38,728 bases of DNA, taken from positions 1 through 38,728 of the forward strand of contig JAMPIU010000065.1 in assembly GCA_023667845.1 (NCBI GenBank), read 5' to 3'. The notes under the pieces are model-generated. The model had not been told where the DNA came from and did not search any database. It saw only the letters and a program-made list of their open reading frames with translations. The position numbers and the translations under genes are program-made. Shown here piece after piece: positions 8,595-16,364 of the stretch (within the stretch, counting starts at the first letter, position 1; each line of letters starts with the position of its first letter). The stretch is from Dehalobacter sp. (GTDB taxonomy: Bacteria; Bacillota; Desulfitobacteriia; Desulfitobacteriales; Syntrophobotulaceae).

Positions 8595-9674
8595 ATGGCA
8601 GAGCCTATTTCATCCGCTGAAATCTACGCCCCTGCTTTTACCGTATTCTGGGCAGACAGCGGCGAAGCTATTCCAAAAAATGAAATCACTGGAATAGAAA
8701 TAGATGAAGACCTGGAAAACCCGGGGATGTTTCGCATTTCTTTTTATGAGACTCTTGACCTGAAGACCCAGAAATTCAAGTGGCTGGACGCCAAAAGCGT
8801 CTCTCCCGGAACCATGCTTGTAATCTCTTTTGGGTATTCTTTCCCTCGAAGGGAAAGCCGAATAACGGGCAGAATTCGGGCACTGTCTCCAAGCTTTTTT
8901 TCAGGAGGCCCTCCAACGCTTACTGTTGAAGGGTATGACCTTTCCCATGATCTTAAAAAAACACATTCGGAAGTTAATCTCAATGAAGTAACATATTCGG
9001 ACGTGGCCAGGGGAATTGCCGAAAAAAACAAACTGGATCCCTCAGGAGTGGAAGATCCGGGGATAGGTCCCTCCAGGAGAATTGAGAGAAAAGTAAATGA
9101 AATGGATTATGCTTTCCTGAAGAGACTGGCAGAAGATACAGGGTTTGAATTTTTCATAAGGAACCGAACCCTCTATTTCCGGAAACCAGCCGATGAACGA
9201 AAAGGAAGTATGGATTTTGAATATTATAAAAATGTCCTAAGCTTCAGCCCGAGAATGAGTGCTGCAAACGTAGTAAATGAGGTAAGAGTAACAGCCTGGA
9301 ACGAAAAAAATAAGGAAACCATTTCAGAGACTGCGGAACTCAATGAAATAAAAAGCAGCATCGGGATTCAGGGATTTGCTGATATTGTAGAAGAATCTCA
9401 GGGAACCCAAATAAGTGTGAAAATTGAAGGGCGAGTCGTCAGGTCGAGGGAGGAAGCAAAAGCAATTGCCCTCTCAGAGTTAAAAAAGCGAAATATAGGA
9501 TTCATTACCGGAACTCTCGAATGTGTTGGAAATCCGAATTTGAGACCCGGTATTACCGTGAATATCACAAAAGTAGGGGAACGCTTCAGTGGAGTGTATT
9601 ATATTATGAAATCAAAGCATGTGCTCGGGGATAACGGGTACAAAACTACCCTTGAAGTCCGGAGGTGTCTTTGA
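8595..9674 (+). CDS. Spike hub protein, gp27 / phage late control D-like (VgrG N-terminal half)
   Basis: A 359-residue protein matching the phage late control gene D / gp27-like module of VgrG-type spikes: AEIYAPAFTVFWADSG start, TMLVISFGYSFPRRESRITGRI strand pair, LTVEGYDLSHDL, then ERKVNEMDYAFLKRLAEDTGFEFFIRNRTLYFRKP, a classic hub segment, and a closing G-x-Y-Y-I-M-K-S-K-H-V-L strand. It forms the trimeric cup that holds the needle under the tube. The needle half is encoded by the separate next gene, whose ATG overlaps this stop (TGATG), giving one-to-one coupling. Confidence 0.93.
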   Translation: MAEPISSAEIYAPAFTVFWADSGEAIPKNEITGIEIDEDLENPGMFRISFYETLDLKTQKFKWLDAKSVSPGTMLVISFGYSFPRRESRITGRIRALSPSFFSGGPPTLTVEGYDLSHDLKKTHSEVNLNEVTYSDVARGIAEKNKLDPSGVEDPGIGPSRRIERKVNEMDYAFLKRLAEDTGFEFFIRNRTLYFRKPADERKGSMDFEYYKNVLSFSPRMSAANVVNEVRVTAWNEKNKETISETAELNEIKSSIGIQGFADIVEESQGTQISVKIEGRVVRSREEAKAIALSELKKRNIGFITGTLECVGNPNLRPGITVNITKVGERFSGVYYIMKSKHVLGDNGYKTTLEVRRCL

Positions 9675-10327
9675 TGAATTTAGGCGAACTTTTCGGGGAG
9701 GGTAACGAAGGTGAGGCTAAAAATATACAAGGGGTCGCAATTGGCATCGTAACCAATAACCAGGACCCTGAAAAACGTGGCAGAGTAAAAGTAAACCTGC
9801 CCTGGAGAGGAGAGAGTGATGAGAGTCACTGGGCAAGAGTCTCGAGTCCGATGGCTGGCAATGGAAGAGGCATGGTATTTTATCCAGAAGTTAACGATGA
9901 AGTCCTTGTAGCATTTGAACAGGGAGACGTAAACCATCCGTATATAATCGGAGCCTTATGGAATTCTCAGGATCTCCCTCCCGAAAATAACAGCAGCGGA
10001 AAAAATAATATTCGCAAGATAAAGTCAAGGAGCGGGCACGAGCTCACGTTTGACGATACCCCCCAGCAGGAAAAAATTGAAATTAAAACAAAAGGAGGGC
10101 ACATGATTGTCCTTGATGATTCTTCAGGTCAGGAAAAAATAGAAATTGCTGACAAAACTGGAAATAACAGGATCACGATCGATTCCGTAAAGAATTCGAT
10201 TGTAATGGAATGTTCTATGCAGCTTACTATTAAGGCCAATATAATTGAGATCGAGGGAACCAGCTCTCTCAGCCTGAAGTCCAATGCTCTTCTTACGATT
10301 CAGGGCCTGCCTGTAAAAATAAATTGA
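9674..10327 (+). CDS. Spike needle protein, gp5 OB-fold with beta-helix (baseplate assembly V-like)
   Basis: 217 residues from the ATG at 9674, seven bases after GGAGGTG and overlapping the preceding stop; the GTG at 9665 overlaps that ribosome-binding site and is rejected. Residues about 20-95 are the gp5/VgrG OB-fold (GIVTNNQDPEKRGRVKV, WARV, NDEVLVAFEQGDVNHPYIIGALW). Residues about 110-217 are a repeating triple-stranded beta-helix pattern (GHELTFDDT, GHMIVLDDSSG, NRITIDS) that makes the needle shaft. Together with the upstream gene it reconstitutes a split VgrG. The PAAR tip follows immediately. Confidence 0.93.
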   Translation: MNLGELFGEGNEGEAKNIQGVAIGIVTNNQDPEKRGRVKVNLPWRGESDESHWARVSSPMAGNGRGMVFYPEVNDEVLVAFEQGDVNHPYIIGALWNSQDLPPENNSSGKNNIRKIKSRSGHELTFDDTPQQEKIEIKTKGGHMIVLDDSSGQEKIEIADKTGNNRITIDSVKNSIVMECSMQLTIKANIIEIEGTSSLSLKSNALLTIQGLPVKIN

Positions 10328-10335
10328 GGAAAATA

Positions 10336-10629
10336 ATGCCACCTGCTGCAAGAGTTGGAGATACTACATCACATGGGACTCCTCTTGGGCCTGGTCCCGG
10401 AAGCCCGAATGTATTGATAGGAGGAATGCCAGCTTGGAGGGGGACAGCTGACTTCCATGCGTGTCCGCTCTCCTCAGGCCCTGCACCGCATGCAGGAGGA
10501 GTGGTTGTGCCAGGCAGTACAACTGTTCTGATCAATAACATGCCAGCTGCACGTCAGGGAGATGCGGTTATCGAGGCGGGACCGCCAAATACTATTGCAG
10601 TTGGGTGTCCTACAGTGCTTATAGGATAA
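10336..10629 (+). CDS. PAAR-domain spike tip
   Basis: A 97-residue protein from ATG 10336 behind a GAGGA ribosome-binding site; a TTG nine codons earlier overlaps the needle gene and is less likely. It reads MPPAARVGDTTSHGTPL, NVLIGGMPAWRGTADFHACP, GPAPHAGG, STTVLINNMPAARQGDAV and ends GCPTVLIG, the full PAAR repeat set. Conserved His and Cys residues (TSHG, DFHACP, PHAG, VGCP) can hold the metal ion at the cone tip. PAAR sharpens the needle. No effector extension is attached, so cargo is not delivered as a PAAR fusion here. Confidence 0.95.
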   Translation: MPPAARVGDTTSHGTPLGPGPGSPNVLIGGMPAWRGTADFHACPLSSGPAPHAGGVVVPGSTTVLINNMPAARQGDAVIEAGPPNTIAVGCPTVLIG

Positions 10630-10688
10630 AACCTATAGGATAAAACCCGAAACGGAATACGGATTTTGGGGGGGGATTTGATATTAGT

Positions 10689-11078
10689 ATGGATTTTCTT
10701 GGTAAAGGATGGAAATTTCCCTTTAACATAAACTATCTTGGAAAGGTGGACATTTCCAGCTACGAGGCGGACATAAAAGAGGCTATTTTCATAATCCTGG
10801 GTACTTCACCGGGAGAACGCATTATGCGGCCTGATTTTGGGTGCGGGATCCATGAATATGTTTTTTCCACAATGGATACTCTCAGCCTTAGCCTCATAGA
10901 AAACGCCGTAATTGAGGCTCTAACCAGATGGGAGCCTCGTATTGAATTAATCGAGGTTAAGGCGCTACCTGACCTTGCAAACGATGGAAGGCTTTTGATA
11001 AACATTGATTACAGGATCAGAACCACAAACACCAGTTTTAATCTGGTGTATCCGTTTTATTTAAAAGAGGGGGTGTAA
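10689..11078 (+). CDS. gp25-like baseplate wedge protein (Afp9-like)
   Basis: A 129-residue protein with the gp25/W family layout: FPFNINYLGKVDISSYEADIKEAIFIILGTSPGERIMRPDFGCGIHEYVF-type core (residues 12-60), an alpha-helical middle and a C-terminal RLLINIDYRIRTTNTSFNLVYPFYL strand pair. The EPR-like core motif appears as RWEPRIELIEV. It links sheath to baseplate wedges and starts sheath polymerisation. It follows a GGGGGGGAT-rich ribosome-binding region and is three bases from the next gene. Confidence 0.95.
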   Translation: MDFLGKGWKFPFNINYLGKVDISSYEADIKEAIFIILGTSPGERIMRPDFGCGIHEYVFSTMDTLSLSLIENAVIEALTRWEPRIELIEVKALPDLANDGRLLINIDYRIRTTNTSFNLVYPFYLKEGV

Positions 11079-11081
11079 CCT

Positions 11082-14000
11082 GTGAAAGTTCCTGAAATCA
11101 GTCGGCTGGATAGGGATACTGTGCTTCAGGAAATCATTAAAAAAGCTCCCTTCTATCTGCCTGAATGGGAAGCGGAAGCCTCAAAAGATGTAGGGTTTGC
11201 TCTTTCAATGATTTTTTCCAATATGGCAGGAACCATTTCTTCCAGGCTAAATGAAGCTCCCAACAAGCATTTTCTATCTTTTCTCGAAATGCTCAATTTT
11301 TCCCTGATCCCGGCAAAGCCTGCACGCGCTCCGCTCAGCTTTTTACTGAGTGAGGGAGCTCCCGGAAATGTCCTGATCGAAGCTTCTACTCGGGTTTCTG
11401 CCAAAGGTTCTGAAGGAGAAACGGTTATTTTTGAAACTGAAAAAAATATACTTGCAACTCCATCAAAAATGGTGTCCGTATATAGTATAATAACAGAACG
11501 GGATGAAATTTTTGATCACTCAAAAGCAGTAAATGGGGAAATTCAAACAGAGCTTTTTGCGGGACAGAAATCTTTACAGAAACATATTCTCTATATAGGG
11601 GATGAAGAGCTTTTCAACCTGAAACAAGGCTTTATAGACATCTTTTTTGAAGGAACTGAGAACAGCTTTATAACAGAACTTGCAAAAACGGAGAATGTCT
11701 CATGGAAATATGCCGTGGAGATTGCAGAAAAGAAAGATGGAGAAGAGAAGAAAATAAGATGGATTCTTTTCAAGAGTGTAAAAGCTGTACTTGAGAGGAA
11801 AAAATTAAAAATAAGGCTGGAAATGGGCCCTGTTGAAGGAGACGGGGCTAAAGAAATCTCCCTGGCTATTACTAAAGTCAAGGTGAACGGGCTTGAGAGC
11901 AGGTGGATAAAGTGTACAATAAAGAAATCGAAGATTAACGAATTTACTGGTTTAAACGTGGAAAATATAGAGGTTTCAGTCTCTCCTCAAGAAGTCCTCA
12001 CAAAAGAAGATTCCATACTAAAGATCCAGGGCATAGGGGACACGTATTATTCCAGGCTTGCAGGAAATGAGACTGAACAGAAGATCAAAACGGTAAGCGA
12101 ACTCCTGACCTTTAATGATGAAAAACTGGCAAGCCTGCTCCATTCCAGCAAAACAAGAGCTCAGAATATCCTAGAAGCTGCAAGAAAAGGATTTTATGAT
12201 AAGACTGGGAAATATGAGCTGGACAATAGTAATAATATAGTTCAGGGGATTGATCCGGATTTTCTGTTCTATAATGACGTACCGCTTGATGTTTCCAAAG
12301 AAAAGATATATCCTTTTGGAAGCAAACCCCGGCTGAACGACGCTTTTTATATAGGGAGTTCGGAGGCTTTCTCAAAAAAAGGCTATAAAGTCCGTCTGGA
12401 ATTTGATCTAAAAGCTGGAAGATCTAGTCCAGAGACTGAATCTCCTCAACTTTCCTGGGAGTATTGGGATGGAGAAAGCTGGAACATTCTTGAAATTGTT
12501 GGGGGCAATAACAACTTAGCTGAAAACGGTAAATGCCCACCAGATGGAAATATTGAAGAAAGAGTACTATCCAGCATAGAAATTTCTGAAATGCCTCTGG
12601 CAAAACCTTCAAGAGTTAACGGCAAAGAGAGTTTCTGGATTCGGGTCAGACTGGTTGGAGGGGATTACGGGAAGGACTTTAAGATTGAAGGAAATAACGT
12701 TAGCAATGGCAGTTTTTGCCCTCCTGCAATAAAAAAGTTAAAAATTAATTATTTTAGTTCTGAAAATAAACAGCCAGCCTTCGTTCTTGCTAAAAATAAC
12801 CTGGAATTCAGGGATTGCCTGAAAGATCTGGGAGTCCGTAAAAGTTTCAGGCCTTTCGAAGCCCTACCGGATAATTCTCCTTCAGTCTATTTCGGGTTTA
12901 ATAGAGCACTCAAAGAGGGGCCTATGAGCCTTTTCATAGATATTGAGGAGGGTTTCGAGTATCCTGAGACTTTTCTGCCCGAAGTGAAGTGGCAATACCT
13001 GGCAGAAGGGGAATTTGGCGGGAAAGATAATCCTGACAGCTGGAAACCGCTCGAAGTCCTGGATGAGACCGCAGGGTTTACAAAAAAGGGGATGCTTCAG
13101 TTTGTTGTTCCTGGTAAAATGCTTGCTTCCAGCCTTTTTGGTTCTGAAGAACAATACTGGATTAGAGCACTTGTAACAGGGAAGTTCTTTAAAATAGAGA
13201 CAAAATCAAGTTTACGATCTCCTGCATACAAACTGTTTCTCAAGAAGGGAAGACCGGAAATATACAGGCTTCTGGATTTCAGGAATGAACTTTCCTCAGA
13301 GACAGATGATAAGGAAGCAATTACTGAAAGAATAATTCCCGGAATAGAAGAGTGCAAAAAAGCTTTTGAAATTTTCAACATTGATTTTCAACCTGAAACT
13401 GCGCGCGAGCTTCCTCCAAAGGTTCTGGGCTTTTATCTCAATTCGGTCTGGGCTGTCCAGGCTAACACGACCTATAATGAGATACTCGGTTCGGGCAGTG
13501 GGGAGCCGGACCAGGAATTTTCTCTTATTCACAGGCCTGTGCTCGAAGAAGAATTGTGGATCAATGAATACGGAAGCATTTCGGAAGAAGAGATAAAAAG
13601 CCTTCAAAAAGACCTACAGGAGATAGAAAAGGATAGTGAAGGAAATCTCAAGAAATTCTGGGTGCGATGGAGCAGGGTAGATGATTTCCTTGAATCAAAT
13701 AAAATAGATCGGCACTATACACTCGATAGGACCGGAGGAAAAGTCCGTTTCGGGAATAGGGTAGAGGGGAGAGTACCTCCTGCAGGCTTTGAGAATATAA
13801 AGGCCACCTACAGGAGCGGAGGAGGAAAAGTAGGAAACCTCGAGGCCATGAAAATCTCAAAACTCATGAGATCCATAGCTTTTGTGGACAAGGTTTACAA
13901 CCCTGTATCTTCAGAAGGCGGTATTGATCCCGAGCAGACGGATGCGCTCATGAAAAGATCTCCTGCTACTCTTAAGCACCGAAACCGTGCAACGGCTGTA

Positions 14001-14585
14001 AGCGATTATGAGCAGCTCGTAAGGGAAGCTTCCAGCAAGGTTGCCAGGGTGAAGGTGCTGCCTAATTTTAATTCTGAAGGTAAATTCGGTACTGGCTGGG
14101 TTACAATTGTCATAGTTCCGGAAGGAACCGGGGCAAAGCCTCTGCCTTCAAGTGAATTAAAGAGAAATGTGAAGAAGTATCTTGAGGCAAGGTGCCCACC
14201 TGTGCTGTCCCTGAAGGTAATACCCCCTTTTTATGTTCGCGTGGATATACTTGCAGAAATCTGGACACGCCATATTGACACAATTCCAGTAATTGAAAAA
14301 ACGGCTATGGAAAAAGTTGCGGACTTTTTGCATCCCCTTACAGGCTACGAGGATGGAAAAGGCTGGAATTTTGGGGATGCACCCTGCATTTCTGACATAT
14401 ATTCGATACTTGAAGGCATCGAAGCTGTGGACTATGTGTTAAGTGTAGAGATCAGGTACTTTGATGGGTCAAAGGTCTTCACGCTGACTGACGCTTCTGT
14501 TATTAAATTGCCTGAGTATTCGCTCCCTTATAACGGGGAACATTCAATCACAGTAAAATGGATTAATGGCAACAAGGAGGGGTAA
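11082..14585 (+). CDS. Large baseplate wedge protein, baseplate J-like (Afp11 type) with HhH-like insertion
   Basis: A 1167-residue protein starting at GTG three bases after the gp25 stop, behind GAGGGGGTG. The N-terminus has the wedge pattern APFYLPEWEAEASKDVGFAL...LFxxMAGTISSRLNEAPNKHFLSFLEML. Residues about 312-375 read as a helix-hairpin-helix segment (QGIGDTYYSRL, TVSELL, KLASLLHSSKTRAQNILEAARKGFY). Two Ig/jelly-roll-like repeats follow (WEYWDGESWNILE; WQYLAEGEF...WKPLEVLDETAGFT). Residues about 965-1150 are the baseplate J-type end (LKHRNRATAVSDYEQLVREAS, then KVIPPFYVRVDI). It forms the wedge ring that triggers contraction. Confidence 0.93.
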   Translation: MKVPEISRLDRDTVLQEIIKKAPFYLPEWEAEASKDVGFALSMIFSNMAGTISSRLNEAPNKHFLSFLEMLNFSLIPAKPARAPLSFLLSEGAPGNVLIEASTRVSAKGSEGETVIFETEKNILATPSKMVSVYSIITERDEIFDHSKAVNGEIQTELFAGQKSLQKHILYIGDEELFNLKQGFIDIFFEGTENSFITELAKTENVSWKYAVEIAEKKDGEEKKIRWILFKSVKAVLERKKLKIRLEMGPVEGDGAKEISLAITKVKVNGLESRWIKCTIKKSKINEFTGLNVENIEVSVSPQEVLTKEDSILKIQGIGDTYYSRLAGNETEQKIKTVSELLTFNDEKLASLLHSSKTRAQNILEAARKGFYDKTGKYELDNSNNIVQGIDPDFLFYNDVPLDVSKEKIYPFGSKPRLNDAFYIGSSEAFSKKGYKVRLEFDLKAGRSSPETESPQLSWEYWDGESWNILEIVGGNNNLAENGKCPPDGNIEERVLSSIEISEMPLAKPSRVNGKESFWIRVRLVGGDYGKDFKIEGNNVSNGSFCPPAIKKLKINYFSSENKQPAFVLAKNNLEFRDCLKDLGVRKSFRPFEALPDNSPSVYFGFNRALKEGPMSLFIDIEEGFEYPETFLPEVKWQYLAEGEFGGKDNPDSWKPLEVLDETAGFTKKGMLQFVVPGKMLASSLFGSEEQYWIRALVTGKFFKIETKSSLRSPAYKLFLKKGRPEIYRLLDFRNELSSETDDKEAITERIIPGIEECKKAFEIFNIDFQPETARELPPKVLGFYLNSVWAVQANTTYNEILGSGSGEPDQEFSLIHRPVLEEELWINEYGSISEEEIKSLQKDLQEIEKDSEGNLKKFWVRWSRVDDFLESNKIDRHYTLDRTGGKVRFGNRVEGRVPPAGFENIKATYRSGGGKVGNLEAMKISKLMRSIAFVDKVYNPVSSEGGIDPEQTDALMKRSPATLKHRNRATAVSDYEQLVREASSKVARVKVLPNFNSEGKFGTGWVTIVIVPEGTGAKPLPSSELKRNVKKYLEARCPPVLSLKVIPPFYVRVDILAEIWTRHIDTIPVIEKTAMEKVADFLHPLTGYEDGKGWNFGDAPCISDIYSILEGIEAVDYVLSVEIRYFDGSKVFTLTDASVIKLPEYSLPYNGEHSITVKWINGNKEG

Positions 14586-14588
14586 AGC

Positions 14589-16364
14589 CTGTCCGTACCC
14601 GTACCCAATCTCGATGACAGGACATTTGATCAGCTTGTAGAGGAAGCAAGAAAACTCATTCCTGTATATGCCCCGGAATGGACCGACCATAACCTGAGCG
14701 ATCCGGGGATCACGCTTGTTGAGCTTTTTGCATGGCTCACTGAAATTGAACTGTACCGCACAAACCTTGTAACCGACAGGCACCGCCTGAAGTATCTCAA
14801 GTTGCTAGGGGCAACGCCGAAAGAAGCAAAACCTGCACATGTGGACCTCAGTTTCAGTTCAGCCGAGAAAGCGAAACTGGTAAAGAAGATGCCGGTATCA
14901 ACTGAGATTGCAGGCAAGAAAATTTATTTTTTTCTGGATGAGAACCTGACAGATGAGGAATTGATTATAGTTCCTGCTGCATTTGCACTTGAGAAACTGA
15001 TAGTTGACGAACTCACAGGAGGAGTATTCGACCGCACAGGTACAAATCAAGATGGAGACCTTTTTTTTGCTCCTTTCGGTGAGCAGGTTCAGGCTGGATG
15101 TACCCTTTATCTGGGTTTCGGGGAAGATCCTGCCAGCCCACCTGAGGCTCTTAGCTTCATGTGTTATCTTTACGAAAAAGACTTAAAAACTCCTGGGAGC
15201 CATGGAGATGAGCAAGAATATGAGTTTAAGAATGCGAAGCTGAAGTGGGAGATATGGGATCCGTCAGGGGAAAAACCGTGGAAAGAAGTAAACCCTATGG
15301 ACAATACTGCGGGGTTCAAAAAGAGTGGAAGAATTATTTTTAGTGGACTCGAAGGCTGGACAGCAACTCATAAGATTTCTGTCATGAGTTTTGAAAAATC
15401 CTATTTCTGGCTCCGCTGCAGAGTGGAAGAAACAAATTACGAATATCCGCCAAGGATCGAAAAGATCAGGCTGAATACAATCCCGGCAACTCATGACCTG
15501 AATGCAGCAAGTAAGAATGAAAAAGAAGATGCAGAAGAAGGAAATCTGAAAGCTGGTCATAGCTGGGAGATAGAGGGGTTTAAGCACCTGGAAATTATAA
15601 ACTATATGCCTTCGGCTGGTGATAGAAACGCGAAGTCCATTAAAGAGGCATTTGAGGATTTTCTCAGAGATTTTAAGGTACCTTATACCGCAGTCACGAC
15701 CTCAGATTACGAGTATATAACCCTTAATACCCCAGGCCTTAGAGTAGCAAAAGCAATGGCAGTGCCCAACTACCGCCCTTTCTATTCTCAAAAGACAAAA
15801 TTCAAAAGCACGGAACCAGTAAAATCAGAATACAGCAAAGGTTCTGTGACAGTTGTAGTAATTCCCTATACTCCGCTTGAAATCCTTAAAGTTCCTCCCA
15901 CTCCCTCTGCAGGTTTTATACAGGCGGTATGCAGGCATCTTGACAGGCACCGCCTGCTAGGGACTAAAATCCATGTAATTTCTCCCTTTTATGTAAAAGT
16001 GACAGTGAATGCCACTATTGTTCCACTGGAGGGTTATCTTGATGACAGACTGATCCTGAGGGATGTAATATCTGCACTTAACAGCTACCTCCATCCCGTA
16101 AAAGGAGGATCTGAAAGACAGGGCTGGCCTATTGGCAGGGATGTTTACCTTTCTGAGCTTTATGAGCTCATGGAAACGGTTGAGGGGGTAAAATGCATCA
16201 TCAGGCTTTCGGTCTCTGGAGAACCCGGAACGACTCGAGATGCACAGGGCAACCTCCTTCTGGGCTCGAAGTTTTCGAGTATCTATTCCGGGAAGCACAG
16301 CATAGAGATCGCAAGGGAGGCTGAGAGTTGCCTGAAAAGGGGTGGTTTGAATTCAGGAAATTAA
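14589..16364 (+). CDS. Second baseplate wedge protein (Afp12-type), CTG start
   Basis: 591 residues if translation begins at CTG 14589, six bases after a perfect AAGGAGGGG ribosome-binding site; the preceding in-frame codons lead straight back to the stop at 14583. This start restores the family's usual N-terminus (VPVPNLDDRTFDQLVEEA, LIPVYAPEWTDHNLSDPGIT, LVELFAWLTE), which a start at 14802 would delete. One jelly-roll-like repeat (WEIWDPSGEKPWKEV...DNTAGFKKSGRIIF) and the baseplate J-like C-terminus (SDYEYITLNTPGLRVAKA; KIHVISPFYVKVTVNATIV) follow. It would pair with the 11082 product to make wedge dimers. Confidence 0.9.
   Translation: MSVPVPNLDDRTFDQLVEEARKLIPVYAPEWTDHNLSDPGITLVELFAWLTEIELYRTNLVTDRHRLKYLKLLGATPKEAKPAHVDLSFSSAEKAKLVKKMPVSTEIAGKKIYFFLDENLTDEELIIVPAAFALEKLIVDELTGGVFDRTGTNQDGDLFFAPFGEQVQAGCTLYLGFGEDPASPPEALSFMCYLYEKDLKTPGSHGDEQEYEFKNAKLKWEIWDPSGEKPWKEVNPMDNTAGFKKSGRIIFSGLEGWTATHKISVMSFEKSYFWLRCRVEETNYEYPPRIEKIRLNTIPATHDLNAASKNEKEDAEEGNLKAGHSWEIEGFKHLEIINYMPSAGDRNAKSIKEAFEDFLRDFKVPYTAVTTSDYEYITLNTPGLRVAKAMAVPNYRPFYSQKTKFKSTEPVKSEYSKGSVTVVVIPYTPLEILKVPPTPSAGFIQAVCRHLDRHRLLGTKIHVISPFYVKVTVNATIVPLEGYLDDRLILRDVISALNSYLHPVKGGSERQGWPIGRDVYLSELYELMETVEGVKCIIRLSVSGEPGTTRDAQGNLLLGSKFSSIYSGKHSIEIAREAESCLKRGGLNSGN

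Noticed and set aside
9665-9673. GTG start for the needle gene
   Set aside because: It overlaps the GGAGGTG ribosome-binding site; ATG 9674 is correctly spaced.
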